Assembly (NCBI GenBank): GCA_049509515.1
Contig: JBEKZV010000009.1
Coordinates: 1-64,000, forward strand
Direction of reading: 5' to 3'
Source of the DNA: JBEKCP01 sp049509515
GTDB lineage: Bacteria; Planctomycetota; Planctomycetia; Pirellulales; Thermoguttaceae
DNA length: 64,000 bases
Shown one piece after another: positions 41,741 through 51,695 of the stretch. Below the pieces are notes generated by a model, which saw only the letters and a program-made list of their open reading frames with translations, had not been told where the DNA came from and did no database searches. How positions within the stretch are numbered: position 1 is the stretch's first letter; each line of letters opens with the position of its first letter. Both the position numbers and the translations under genes were made by a program.

Positions 41741-44700
41741 ATGACACGCTCCGGCATTGCGACGTTTTCCGTCATGTGCGCGATGAGTGTTCTCAGCGGG
41801 GCGGGCCCCGGCACGGCGGCCGATTCGACGGCGCTGCGGGCGATGTTTGCCGATCCGCCCCGCGAGTTCAGTTCCGGCCCGCTGTGGGTGTGGAACGACA
41901 TGCTCAGCGAAGAACAGGTCAGCGGCACCATGCGCGACCTGGCCGGGCAGAACGTGAAGCAGGTATTCGTCCATCCGCGACCGGGGCTGATGACGCCCTA
42001 TCTCTCGCCCGACTGGTTCCGCCTGTGGAAGGTTGCGCTCGGAGAGGCCGAGCGACTGGACATGAACGTGTGGATCTACGACGAGGACTCCTACCCTTCG
42101 GGTTTTGCCGGCGGTCTGGTGCCCGCCACGATGCCGGAATCGCGCGGCCGTGGCCTGCTCTTTAGCGAAGTCAGGCGGCCGGAGAAACCGGCCGCCAACG
42201 TCCTGGCCGTCTTCCGCCTCGGCGACGGCGGCTGCGAAGAGGTTACCGCCCGGGCGCGCGGCGGCGAGACGCTGCCCGACGGCTCGTACCTTGTCGCTGC
42301 CGTTCGCCGCGCCGCCGATTCTCCCTGGCACGGCGGGAAGTGCTATGTCGATCTGCTCTATCCGGGCGTGACGCGGAAGTTTCTCGAGATCACCCTCGGG
42401 GCCTACGAGCGTGAGATCGGCGGCCAGTTCGGCAAGCGCGTGCCCGGCTCCTTCTGCGACGAGCCGAATCTTATCCCGGCCGGCGGCATGCCCTGGACCG
42501 ACGATCTGCCCGCCCGGTTCCGCAAGCGATGGGGCTACGACCTCGCGCACAATCTCGCCGGCCTCGCCCGGCCCGTGGGCGACTGGAAACGCGTCCGTCA
42601 CAACTACTTTCAACTCCTCCTGGAATTGATGATCGAGCGCTGGAGCAAGCCCTATTCCGAGTATTGCCGGGACCGCGGGCTGGAGTTCACCGGGCACTAC
42701 TGGGAGCACGAGTGGCCGGCCGCCACGGCCGTGCCCGACAACATGGCCCTGTATGCCTGGCCGCAGCGCCCGGCGATCGATTGCCTGCGCAACCAGTACA
42801 CGGAGCAGGTGCACGCGCAATTCGGCAACGCGCGGATGGTCAAGGAGCTTTCCAGCGTGGCCAACCAGCTCGGCAAGAAACGGACGCTGTGCGAAAGCTA
42901 CGGGGCGAGCGGCTGGGACATCCGCTTCGAGGACATGAAGCGGATCGGCGACTGGCTGTACGTGCTGGGCATCAACACGCTCGACCAGCACCTCTCGTAC
43001 GTCACCATCCGCGGCGCCCGCAAGTGGGACTATCCGCAGTCGTTTTCCTATCACGAGCCGTGGTGGCAGGCGTACCACGTGTTGGCCGGCTATTTCACGC
43101 GGCTGTCGGCCGCCATGTCGCACGGCCGGCAGATCAACAGCGTGCTGTTGATCGAGCCCACGACCTCGGCCTGGATGTATCAACTGCATGACTTCGACTT
43201 TTACCGAATACCCATGCGGCAGGATCCGCGCATGAAGGAAATCGGCGACCGGTTCCAGGACCTGGTCAACCTGCTCGAACGGGCCCAGGTCGAGTACGAC
43301 ATCGGTTGCGAGGACATCCTCATGCGACATGGGGACGTTCCGGCGGACCTCAAAGTCCCGTGGCTTGTGGTCGGCCGCCGGGCGTATGATACCGTTATCT
43401 TGCCGCCCTGCACCGAGAATCTCAACGAGAAGACCATGCGACTGCTCGAGGAGTACGCAAAGATGGACGGGCGCGTGCTCTGTTGCGGCGGGCCGCCGCA
43501 ACTGGTCGACGGCCGAGAATCGCCGCGCGGGCGGGCGGCGGCCCGAGGCGCCGGCTGGGAGCAGGTGACGCCCGAGGCGATTCCGGACCGGTTGCGGGCC
43601 ATGCCCGGCAACGGGTTCGCCATCCGCCGCAGCCCGGGCGACAAAGGCATTCTCTTCCACCATCGCCGGCAGTTGGACGACGGGGAACTGTTGTTGCTGG
43701 TGAACACGAGCATCCAGTGGCCCAGCAGCGGCGAGGTGGCCTCGCCTTTGCGCGGCGCGGAGCAGTGGGACCTGGAAAGCGGCCGGATCGCGCCCTATCG
43801 CACCGAGTCCACACCACCCGGCATGAAGCTCTCCTTTCGCCTGCCGCCGTGCGGAAGTCTGCTCTTGTTCCTTTCGCGGGCGGCGGGGAGGGCGGGAGCA
43901 GCGGCGGCCCCTGCGGCCGGCGTACCCGTGGCCAGGCTCGCGCCCGCGGGCCCGCCGGCGATCCGCCGCATCGACCCGAACGTGCTGACGTTGGATTATT
44001 TCGACGTGACGGCCGGCGGGGAAACGAAGAAGAACGTCTACTGTTACCTGGGATGCCAGTTCGCGTTTCAGAAGAACGGTCTGCCGCAGAATCCCTGGGA
44101 AAGCGCCGTGCAGTTCCGCGACGAGCTGATCACGAGGAAGTTCCCGCCCGATAGCGGCTGCGCGGCGACCTATCGTTTCACGATCGAGGGCGAAGTGCCC
44201 AAGCCGCTCGACGTGGTCATCGAGCGGCCCGACCTGTATGCCATCGCCTGCAACGGAAAGCCGCTCGCGCCCGAGAAGGGCGGGTGGTGGCTCGACAAGT
44301 CGTTCGGCCGGATCGACGTCGCGCCCGCCGCCCGGGCGGGCGCGAACGAGGTCACCATTCGGGCCAGGCCGTTCACGATGTATCACGAGTTGGCCGCGGC
44401 TTACGTGTTGGGCGACTTCAGCCTGAAAGCGGCCGGCTCCGGCTTCACGATCGCGCCCGCCGCGCCGCTCCGGCTCGGCAAGTGGAACGAGCAGGGACTG
44501 CCGCTGTATTCCGGGGCGGTAGGGTACCGGCAGCGATTCGACCTGCCGCGGCCCTCGGGACGTTACGCCGTGCGGCTGCCGGCCTGGTACGGCAGCGTGG
44601 CGGAGGTCTTCGTCAACGGCCGCCCGGCAGGCTACATCGGCTTTGCCCCGTGGCAGTGCGACGTGACGGAGCACGTCGTCGCGGGGCTGAACACGATCGA

Positions 44701-44881
44701 GGTGCGGGTGATCGGCACGCTCAAGAACACGCTCGGCCCGCACCACGCCGGCACGCTTGCCGGCATGGCCAGCCCGAAGCTGTTCCACGCGGCCCCGGAA
44801 ACCGGCCCGCCGCCGGGCAAGGAGTACGACACGATCGGCTACGGGCTGTTCGAGCCGTTTGCGCTCGAGCAGACGCGCTGA
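41741..44881 (+). CDS. Secreted GH106 alpha-L-rhamnosidase-like enzyme
   Basis: A 1,046-residue exported glycosidase. The signal peptide (GIATFSVMCAMSVLSGAG) is followed at once by the GH106-type barrel entry SSGPLWVWNDMLSEEQV, QNVKQVFVHPRPGLMTPYL and MNVWIYDEDSYPSGFAGG; the acidic residues in DEDSYPSG lie where the catalytic pocket forms. Further barrel blocks are GSFCDEPNLIPAGG, GHYWEHEWPAA and TLCESYGASGWD. The C-terminal third holds beta-sandwich modules, ending in a GH2-like jelly roll (YGSVAEVFVNGRPAGYIGF; GLNTIEVRVIGTLKN). GGAG lies before the ATG at 41741, and the longer frame to 41663 has no signal peptide. GH106 enzymes release L-rhamnose from pectin- and arabinogalactan-type glycans (family knowledge). 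Leads a same-strand run with the next two genes. Confidence 0.82.
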   Translation: MTRSGIATFSVMCAMSVLSGAGPGTAADSTALRAMFADPPREFSSGPLWVWNDMLSEEQVSGTMRDLAGQNVKQVFVHPRPGLMTPYLSPDWFRLWKVALGEAERLDMNVWIYDEDSYPSGFAGGLVPATMPESRGRGLLFSEVRRPEKPAANVLAVFRLGDGGCEEVTARARGGETLPDGSYLVAAVRRAADSPWHGGKCYVDLLYPGVTRKFLEITLGAYEREIGGQFGKRVPGSFCDEPNLIPAGGMPWTDDLPARFRKRWGYDLAHNLAGLARPVGDWKRVRHNYFQLLLELMIERWSKPYSEYCRDRGLEFTGHYWEHEWPAATAVPDNMALYAWPQRPAIDCLRNQYTEQVHAQFGNARMVKELSSVANQLGKKRTLCESYGASGWDIRFEDMKRIGDWLYVLGINTLDQHLSYVTIRGARKWDYPQSFSYHEPWWQAYHVLAGYFTRLSAAMSHGRQINSVLLIEPTTSAWMYQLHDFDFYRIPMRQDPRMKEIGDRFQDLVNLLERAQVEYDIGCEDILMRHGDVPADLKVPWLVVGRRAYDTVILPPCTENLNEKTMRLLEEYAKMDGRVLCCGGPPQLVDGRESPRGRAAARGAGWEQVTPEAIPDRLRAMPGNGFAIRRSPGDKGILFHHRRQLDDGELLLLVNTSIQWPSSGEVASPLRGAEQWDLESGRIAPYRTESTPPGMKLSFRLPPCGSLLLFLSRAAGRAGAAAAPAAGVPVARLAPAGPPAIRRIDPNVLTLDYFDVTAGGETKKNVYCYLGCQFAFQKNGLPQNPWESAVQFRDELITRKFPPDSGCAATYRFTIEGEVPKPLDVVIERPDLYAIACNGKPLAPEKGGWWLDKSFGRIDVAPAARAGANEVTIRARPFTMYHELAAAYVLGDFSLKAAGSGFTIAPAAPLRLGKWNEQGLPLYSGAVGYRQRFDLPRPSGRYAVRLPAWYGSVAEVFVNGRPAGYIGFAPWQCDVTEHVVAGLNTIEVRVIGTLKNTLGPHHAGTLAGMASPKLFHAAPETGPPPGKEYDTIGYGLFEPFALEQTR

Positions 44882-44975
44882 CGGGACTTGCGCGATCCTT
44901 GACAACCGGACGGCCATACGCGAGATTGTTGGGAGTGCGGGGCACCCGGCGTCCAACAACCCAAGGTCGAACTCC

Positions 44976-47738
44976 ATGCGGGCCAAGAGTAAGAGGTGCG
45001 CCACACGCGGTATCTTATACGGCTTGCCCTGTTGCGCGGGCTTGGTCCTTCTTGTCGCGCACGGGCCGTTGCACGCGTTCGCGGCCGAGGAGAAACCGCC
45101 GGCCACGGCAGCGGCGCAAGGCAAGACCACGGTGCTCCATACCTACGGGATCTGGAGATTCCACTGCACGCTCGAGCCTCCCGTGCTCGCCTCCGGCCAG
45201 GCCGTCAAGCTGAAATACGCCTGGCTGAACCAGAAGACGCCGGGGCCGCCGCGGGAGTGGAGCAGCCCCGACTTCGACGACCGCCTCTGGGACCGCGGAC
45301 CGGTGACGCTGGCCTGCAAGTCGGCCCTGCTGGCCCGGGTCTGCCTCCGCGGCAAATTCACGGTCATCGACCCGGCCTCGGTTCGGGGACTGGCTCTCTC
45401 CGTCGGCTACCGCGGCGGACTCGTGGTGTACGTCAACGGCAAGGAGGCCCATCGCGAGCACCTGGCGGAGGGTGCGGCACTGGCCGAAGGCCCCGCCTGC
45501 GCCGAATGCCGGCTGACGGACTTCGCCATCCGGCCCGGCCTGCTCCGCAAGGGCGTCAACGTCATCGGCCTGGAGGTGGTCCGCGCGGCGTATCCCGAGC
45601 AGACGCAGGACAACGTTTACGAGGAGAACTCCTGCCAGATTCTCAGCGCCAAGCTGACCTGCGACGCAGCCGCGGGGCTGGTCCCCAATGCCGTGCGTCC
45701 CCGTGACTTCCAGGTCTGGAATGCCGATCCCCTGGCGGTCGATTTCGACCTTGACTTCGGCGACCGGGCCGAGGCGGTCCGTCCCGTGATCATCGCCGGG
45801 GCCCGCAACGGCACGTTCACCGGCAAGGTCGTGGCCGGCTGCTCCAGGCCCATCCGCAACCTCAAGGTCGCTCCGGCCGGACTACAGGGTCCCGGCGGGA
45901 GCATTCCCGCCGCTAAACTGCGGATCCGCTATGGAGTTCCCTGGGGCGACTACCAGCAGGTCAACGCCGGGAATCGCAAACTCCCCACGCCCTATCCCGC
46001 CTATACCCAGCGGCTTGGGGCGCTGGCCGAGCAGCCGCCGGCCGAATTCCCGGTGCTTGCCAATGCGACCGACGTTTATTGGTCCACCATCCGCCCGGAC
46101 GCGGCCCAGATCAAGCCCGTCCGCGGGGCCGTGGTGCCGATTTGGATTTCCGTCCGGGTCCCCGCGGGCGTTCCCGCGGGCGAGTACGCCGGCAGCGTCC
46201 GGGTCGAGGCCGAGGGGGAGCAGCCCGTCCAGGTGCCCGTCGAGCTCCGCGTCGCCGACTGGTCGCTGCCCGACACCCAGGACTTCCGCACCTGGGTGGA
46301 CATGATCCAGTGTCCGGACACGCTGGCCCTGGAATACAAGGTGCCGTTGTGGTCGGAGCGGCACTGGGAGTTGATCGCGCAGTCCTTCAAGCTCATTGGA
46401 GAGACGGGCAGCCGCACGGTGTATGTCCCGCTCATTGCGCACACGAACCTCGGCAACGAGCAGTCGATGGTCCGCTGGCTGAGGAAAGGGGACAAGTACG
46501 ACTACGACTTCTCCATCCTGGAGCGGTACCTGGACGTGGCCGAGAAGAACATGGGCCGGCCCAAACTGGTCATCTTCGTGGTTTGGGACGTGTACATGAT
46601 CCCGGCTTCCGACGCCGGCGGCGGGGCCAAGGAGGGCTCGCGGCAGAAGCAGCTCGCCGAGCACGTGCAGAAGACCTCGGGCAGGCTGGGCCGCGGACCG
46701 ATGGTAACGCTGCTGGACCAGGCGACGGGGAAGACGGAGCTCGTGACGCTGCCGCCGCACTTCGATCCGGCGGCGAGCAAGCCGCTGTGGCAGCCGCTCT
46801 TCGACCGCCTCCTGGCCGGCATGCGCAAGCGGGGCTTGCAGGAGAACTCGATGTTGGGTTTGCAGAGCGACGCCTGGGCCAGCAAGCAGGAGCACCAGTT
46901 GTTCAAGGACATCACCGGCGGGCTGCCGTGGGTGGTTCAGTCCCACGAAGGGTACTGCACGAACTGGTCGCGGATGATGGATTCCGACGACAAGCTGATG
47001 CACGGCATCTCGAAGATCGGCTACCAGGCCCGGGTGTGGGCGGTCACCTTCTCGGACGACAATGCGGACCGCGGCCGGGGTTACGAGGGGGGCATGCAGA
47101 GCCATCGCGGCTGGTCCCGCCCGGACCTGGTCGCCCAGTTCGACCGCTTCTCGCGGGAGTTCTCCACGAACGTCTACTGGCAGCACCTGGCCGAGACCGC
47201 CGTCACCGGCTCGCAGCGCGGCAACGGCCGCCTGGGCGGCGACTACTGGAAAGCGATCAAGAACAAGAACGGCAAGCGCGTCGCCCGCGCCCACGAGCGT
47301 TACCCCGAGAGCACCTGGCTACTGCTCACGCTCCCCGAATCGCTCCTGGCCCCGGGGCCCGAGGGACCCGCGGCCAGCGACGAGCTGGAGGCGTACCGCC
47401 AGGGAGTGCAGGAGTGCGAGGCCCGCATCGTCATCGAACGGGCCCTTGGCGACAAGGACCTCAAAACCAGGCTTGGGCCGGACCTGGTCCGCCGCTGCGA
47501 GGAGTACCTGCAGGAGCGGCACCTGAGGATGTGGCTGAGCCTCAGCGATCTCCAGCTCTTCTACGACTATCCGGGGGCCAGGTGGGGACCTCACTACATG
47601 GCCTCGGCCTGGCGCGGAGGCTCCAACGTGGGCGGCAGCCATTGGTTCCTTGCTTCCGGCTGGCAGCTCGGCGCCGAACGGCTCTACTCGCTCGCCGGCG
47701 AGGTCGCCCGGAAGATCGCAGGGAAGTTGCCCGAGTGA
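44976..47738 (+). CDS. Secreted DUF4091-like protein, paralog B
   Basis: A 920-residue exported protein and close paralog of the gene at 38518. Signal peptide: GLVLLVAHGPLHAFAAE. The jelly roll (FDDRLWDRGPV; CLRGKFTVID; GGLVVYVNGKEAHREHLAEG), the Ig-like block ending ADWSLPDTQDFRTWVDMIQ, and the barrel (TVYVPLIAHTNLGNEQSMVRW; GRPKLVIFVVWDVYMIP; LAETAVTGSQRGNGRLGGDYW) run parallel to paralog A. Paralog B has a longer middle (KQKQLAEHVQKTS region). AAGG precedes the ATG; the frame opens further upstream but only inside the previous gene. It lies 94 nt after the first GH106 gene and 369 nt before the second, so it may share their regulation. Confidence 0.8.
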   Translation: MRAKSKRCATRGILYGLPCCAGLVLLVAHGPLHAFAAEEKPPATAAAQGKTTVLHTYGIWRFHCTLEPPVLASGQAVKLKYAWLNQKTPGPPREWSSPDFDDRLWDRGPVTLACKSALLARVCLRGKFTVIDPASVRGLALSVGYRGGLVVYVNGKEAHREHLAEGAALAEGPACAECRLTDFAIRPGLLRKGVNVIGLEVVRAAYPEQTQDNVYEENSCQILSAKLTCDAAAGLVPNAVRPRDFQVWNADPLAVDFDLDFGDRAEAVRPVIIAGARNGTFTGKVVAGCSRPIRNLKVAPAGLQGPGGSIPAAKLRIRYGVPWGDYQQVNAGNRKLPTPYPAYTQRLGALAEQPPAEFPVLANATDVYWSTIRPDAAQIKPVRGAVVPIWISVRVPAGVPAGEYAGSVRVEAEGEQPVQVPVELRVADWSLPDTQDFRTWVDMIQCPDTLALEYKVPLWSERHWELIAQSFKLIGETGSRTVYVPLIAHTNLGNEQSMVRWLRKGDKYDYDFSILERYLDVAEKNMGRPKLVIFVVWDVYMIPASDAGGGAKEGSRQKQLAEHVQKTSGRLGRGPMVTLLDQATGKTELVTLPPHFDPAASKPLWQPLFDRLLAGMRKRGLQENSMLGLQSDAWASKQEHQLFKDITGGLPWVVQSHEGYCTNWSRMMDSDDKLMHGISKIGYQARVWAVTFSDDNADRGRGYEGGMQSHRGWSRPDLVAQFDRFSREFSTNVYWQHLAETAVTGSQRGNGRLGGDYWKAIKNKNGKRVARAHERYPESTWLLLTLPESLLAPGPEGPAASDELEAYRQGVQECEARIVIERALGDKDLKTRLGPDLVRRCEEYLQERHLRMWLSLSDLQLFYDYPGARWGPHYMASAWRGGSNVGGSHWFLASGWQLGAERLYSLAGEVARKIAGKLPE

Positions 47739-48107
47739 GAGGCCCGGCTTCCTGTGTCCCTCGCGAGAACCCGATCCTCGTTATTCCGTCCCCACTTGCG
47801 TCATTCGGCTCGACCTCCTTTCCCATCGTGTCACCCCACGGGCAACCGTTCACGGGGGACTGTCCCCTTCGGCCGCTAAGGGGACAGGTCCGTGTTTTCG
47901 GTCGACGCGGTGCGGCGGAATATGGCGAACTGGCCGAAAAACGGACCAGTCCCCGGGCGGCTCGTGAACGGTTACCCCCAACGGCCAGCGGCGATCCTTG
48001 ACAGCCGGAGTATTGCGGATCATAGTATCCGGGCGGCACGGCTCGATTCGGCCGGCGGGCCGCTCTCCACGGTTTGCAATCGAGGTCTTTGGACAGGAGC
48101 ATCATCC
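47739..48107. other. Intergenic region with palindromic element
   Basis: 369 nt between paralog B and the second GH106 gene. About a third is the inverted-repeat element at 47844-47973. The rest holds no gene that I can support. The inner hairpin of the element may end transcripts from upstream. Confidence 0.6.
47844..47973. repeat. 130-bp REP/MITE-like palindromic element
   Basis: The ends are an 11-bp perfect inverted repeat, AACCGTTCACG (47844-47854) and CGTGAACGGTT (47963-47973). Inside lies a perfect 10-bp hairpin, CTGTCCCCTT (47860-47869) with AAGGGGACAG (47878-47887) around CGGCCGCT. A further copy of the GGAC-CAGTCCCC motif occurs near 47943-47954. This is the architecture of a non-coding mobile or REP-type repeat. 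No transposase is present in the window. Confidence 0.7.
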
Positions 48108-51100
48108 ATGAAACGACAATGGTTGGCCTTGGGTCTGCTGGCGATGTGGGCCGGTTCCGCGCTGGCGGGCGAGCTGGACGAGCAGTTCCGCGCTCCGCCC
48201 GATTCCGCCCGGCCGTGGGTCTACTGGTTCTGGCTCAACAGCAATCTCAACCGGGAAGGAATCACCGCGGACCTCGAGGCGATGAAGCGCGTGGGCATCG
48301 GCGGGGTGCTGATCATGGAGGTGGACCAAGGCGCGCCGGTCGGGCCGGTGGCCTTCATGGGTCCCAAGTGGCGCGAGCTGTTCCGGCACGTCGTCGCCGA
48401 AGCCCAGCGGCTGGGCCTGGAAGTGAACATGAATAACGACGCCGGCTGGAACGGCAGCGGCGGCCCGTGGATCAAGCCCGAGCAGTCCATGCAGCGCGTC
48501 GTCTGGACGGAGACGCGCGTGGAAGGCGGGCGGCCGTTCCATGGCCCGCTGCCCCAGCCGCAGGCCAACGCCGGCTATTACCGCGACATCGCCGTGCTGG
48601 CCCTGCCGCTTGCCGCCGCCGCGACGCCCGAGCAGCTCGCCTATCGCATCCCGAACATCGAGGGCAAGTCGGCGGTCGCCCGGGCCGGCATTTCGCCGGA
48701 CGCTCCGTACACCGAGCCGCCGGCCGCCTGCGTGACGCCGCGCGACCGCGTCGTGGACCTGACCGCGCGGATGGACGCCAAGGGCCAGCTCGCCTGGGAC
48801 GTGCCGCCGGGCCGCTGGATCGTGCTCCGCATGGGCCACACGACCACGGGCGCCCAAAACGCCCCGGCGCCGGCTACCGGCTGCGGCCTGGAGTGCGACA
48901 AACTCAGCCAGGAGGGCGTCGAGGCCAATTTCGCCGGCATGATGGAGAAGCTCATTAGCGACGTCGGCACCGCGGCCGGCAAGACGCTGGTCGCCACGCA
49001 TGTGGACAGTTGGGAGAACGGCTCGCAAAACTGGACGCCGCGGATGCCCCGGGAGTTCCAGCGGCGGCGCGGCTACGACATGCTGCCCTTCCTGCCCGTC
49101 ATGACCGGCCGCGTGGTCGGCAGCGTGGAGGTCTCGGAGCGCTTCCTGTGGGACCTGCGGCAAACCATCTCGGACCTGCTGGTGGAGAACTACGCGGGGC
49201 ACCTGGCGAAGCTGGCCCACGAGCGCGGGCTGAGGCTTTCCATCGAGGCCTACGACGGCCCCTGCGACGACATGACCTACGCCGGCCGGGCGCACGAGCC
49301 CATGGCGGAGTTCTGGATGGGCGGCGGCCGAATGGAGACGGCCAAGGAGATGTCGTCCGCAGCCCACGTCTACGGCCGGCCGATCACCGGCGCCGAGTCG
49401 TTCACTGCCGACGACCACGAGCGCTGGCTGCAGCACCCGGCCACGATCAAGACGCTGGGCGACACGGCGTTCTGCCTGGGCGTGAACCGCTTCGTGTTCC
49501 ACCGCTACGCCATGCAGCCCTGGCCGGACCGCAAGCCGGGCATGACCATGGGTCCGTGGGGGCTGCACTATGAACGCACCGCGACCTGGTGGGAACAGTC
49601 GCTCGGCTGGCACCAATACCTGGCCCGCTGCCAGCTCCTCCTACGGCAAGGGCTGTTCGCGGCCGATGTCTGCTACCTGCAGCCGGAGATTGCGCCGCAA
49701 GGATTCCAGTGGCACGCCCTCACCGGCTACGATTACGACAATTGCACCCCCGAGGCCGTGCTCACGCGCATGGCGGTCAAGGACGGCCGCCTCGTGCTGC
49801 CGGACGGCATGAGTTACCGGCTGCTGGTGCTGCCGCCGGTGGGCACGATGACCCCGCCCCTGCTGGCCAAGATCGAGCAACTGGCCGAGGACGGCGCCAC
49901 GGTTCTCGGCACGCGGCCGTCCAAGTCGCCCAGCCTGACGGATTACCCCAAGTGCGACGAGCAGGTGAAGAAACTGGCCGGCGAGTTGTGGGGCGATTGC
50001 GACGGCAAGACCGTCAAGGAGCACGCCGTCGGCAAGGGCAAGGTGCTGTGCGGCCTCGCGCCGGAAGAAATCCTGCAGAAGGCGAACGTGCCGCCGGACT
50101 TCAGCGCCGCGGGCAACCTGCGCTGGATCCATCGCCGCGCCGCGGGAAGCGACGTCTACTTCGTGGCCAACGGCAGCCTGCAGCCGCTTGAGGCGACGTG
50201 CTCGTTCCGCATCGCCGGCAAGCGCCCGGAGCTGTGGCAGCCGGAGACGGGCCGCATCGCTGCCGCGCCGGTCTACGAGCAAGTGAAGGGCTGCACGTGG
50301 CTGCCGATCCGGCTGGACCCGGCCGGCTCCGTGTTCGTCGTATTCCGCGATGCGGGCGAGCCGGCGGCGCGCGTCGTCTCCGTCACCCGCAACGGCGGCG
50401 AGCTGCTCCACAACAATCCCGCGCGGGACCCGAGGCGCGACGCGACCAGGACCTTTACCATGTCCGTTTGGGTCAAGCCGGCCGCCGAGACGCCCTTGCC
50501 GCGCGAGACGAATGCGGGCACGGAGTGCGTCGCGCTCGATCGCAACGACGTGCTCTATCCGCCGCCCGTCCATGAAGTCTATGCCAAGAGTCCGGGAGTC
50601 TACCTGGAAGGCCACGCCGGCGCCGGCATCGCGGCGGGCACGAACGGCGTGTGCGTTCACGAGCACGGCAGCACCTACTTCCCGGCGATCCTGGTTTACC
50701 CGGCGCCCCTGCGGGACTGGACGCACGTGGCGGTCGTGTATCGCGACGGCACGCCCAGCCTGTATCTCGGCGGCAAGCTGGTGCGAACGGGCCTGAAGAG
50801 CCCGCAGATCGTACACGGCGGCGTAGGGATCGTACACTCGCGCAGCGTGGCTCCCTTCCGCGGACAGTTTGCGGGGCTCGCCCAGTTCGATCGTGCCCTG
50901 GCGGAGGCGGAGATTGCGAAGCTGGCGGCCACGCGGCCCGTCGCGGTCGACGACGAGTCGCTGCCGCCGATCGACCTCGTGCGCGGCGAGATCGCACGGC
51001 CGGGCAGCTACGCGATCACGACCGCCGCCGGCCGCCGCCGCCTGGTCGAGGTGCCGTCGCTTCCCAAGCCGCTGGAGATTGCCGGCCCGTGGGAGCTGAG

Positions 51101-51644
51101 TTTCGCGCCGGGCCTGGGCGCGCCGCCGCGGGTCACGCTCGAGAAGCTCGTCTCCTGGACCGAGCACCCCCTGCCCGGCGTCAAGTACTTCTCCGGCGCG
51201 GCCACCTACGGCAAGACGTTCCAGGCGCCGGCCGAGATGCTGGCCAAAGGCCGCGCCGTCTACCTGGACCTCGGCAGGGTGCAAGTGATGGCCGAGGTCC
51301 GGCTCAACGGCAAGCCCCTGGGAACCCTCTGGAAGGCGCCGTTCTGCATCGATGCGACCGCCGCCCTCCAGCCCGGCGAGAATACCCTCGAGGTGAAAGT
51401 CGTGAACCTCTGGCCCAATCGCATGATCGGCGACGAGGAGCTGCCCGAGGACAGCTTGCGCCGCCCGGAGGGAACCTTGCAAAAATGGCCGCAGTGGCTC
51501 ATCGACGGCAAACCGAGCCCCACGGGGCGCGTGACCTTCACGACCTGGAAGTTGTGGAAGAAAGGCGAGCCGCTCCTGGAATCCGGCCTGCTGGGCCCCG
51601 TGAGGCTGCGGGTCGTCGAGCGGCTCGATGCGGCTGCCCCCTGA
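48108..51644 (+). CDS. Secreted GH106 alpha-L-rhamnosidase with inserted LamG domain
   Basis: A 1,178-residue exported GH106 enzyme. After the signal peptide (LALGLLAMWAGSALAG) the catalytic barrel shows the family signature strongly: DSARPWVYWFWLNSNLNREG, GIGGVLIMEVDQG, MNNDAGWNGSGGPWI, VATHVDSWENGSQNWTP and SIEAYDGPCDD. Residues ~770-950 form a LamG-like sandwich (FTMSVWVKPAAETP; WTHVAVVYRDGTPSLYLGGKL). The C-terminal ~200 residues are a GH2-type jelly roll (VQVMAEVRLNGKPLGTLWKAPF; ENTLEVKVVNLWPNRMIGD), usual for GH106. AGGAG lies 11 nt before the ATG; the frame opens 216 nt earlier only through repeat DNA. Third gene of the rhamnoside cluster. Confidence 0.9.
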   Translation: MKRQWLALGLLAMWAGSALAGELDEQFRAPPDSARPWVYWFWLNSNLNREGITADLEAMKRVGIGGVLIMEVDQGAPVGPVAFMGPKWRELFRHVVAEAQRLGLEVNMNNDAGWNGSGGPWIKPEQSMQRVVWTETRVEGGRPFHGPLPQPQANAGYYRDIAVLALPLAAAATPEQLAYRIPNIEGKSAVARAGISPDAPYTEPPAACVTPRDRVVDLTARMDAKGQLAWDVPPGRWIVLRMGHTTTGAQNAPAPATGCGLECDKLSQEGVEANFAGMMEKLISDVGTAAGKTLVATHVDSWENGSQNWTPRMPREFQRRRGYDMLPFLPVMTGRVVGSVEVSERFLWDLRQTISDLLVENYAGHLAKLAHERGLRLSIEAYDGPCDDMTYAGRAHEPMAEFWMGGGRMETAKEMSSAAHVYGRPITGAESFTADDHERWLQHPATIKTLGDTAFCLGVNRFVFHRYAMQPWPDRKPGMTMGPWGLHYERTATWWEQSLGWHQYLARCQLLLRQGLFAADVCYLQPEIAPQGFQWHALTGYDYDNCTPEAVLTRMAVKDGRLVLPDGMSYRLLVLPPVGTMTPPLLAKIEQLAEDGATVLGTRPSKSPSLTDYPKCDEQVKKLAGELWGDCDGKTVKEHAVGKGKVLCGLAPEEILQKANVPPDFSAAGNLRWIHRRAAGSDVYFVANGSLQPLEATCSFRIAGKRPELWQPETGRIAAAPVYEQVKGCTWLPIRLDPAGSVFVVFRDAGEPAARVVSVTRNGGELLHNNPARDPRRDATRTFTMSVWVKPAAETPLPRETNAGTECVALDRNDVLYPPPVHEVYAKSPGVYLEGHAGAGIAAGTNGVCVHEHGSTYFPAILVYPAPLRDWTHVAVVYRDGTPSLYLGGKLVRTGLKSPQIVHGGVGIVHSRSVAPFRGQFAGLAQFDRALAEAEIAKLAATRPVAVDDESLPPIDLVRGEIARPGSYAITTAAGRRRLVEVPSLPKPLEIAGPWELSFAPGLGAPPRVTLEKLVSWTEHPLPGVKYFSGAATYGKTFQAPAEMLAKGRAVYLDLGRVQVMAEVRLNGKPLGTLWKAPFCIDATAALQPGENTLEVKVVNLWPNRMIGDEELPEDSLRRPEGTLQKWPQWLIDGKPSPTGRVTFTTWKLWKKGEPLLESGLLGPVRLRVVERLDAAAP

Positions 51645-51695
51645 CGGCGAAGCCGGCGGGTTGGCGCACCGCTTGGCAAGCGCCGCGAGGAATCT

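Noticed and set aside
41609..45130. 1,173-codon minus-strand open frame
   Set aside because: Antisense shadow of the first GH106 gene.
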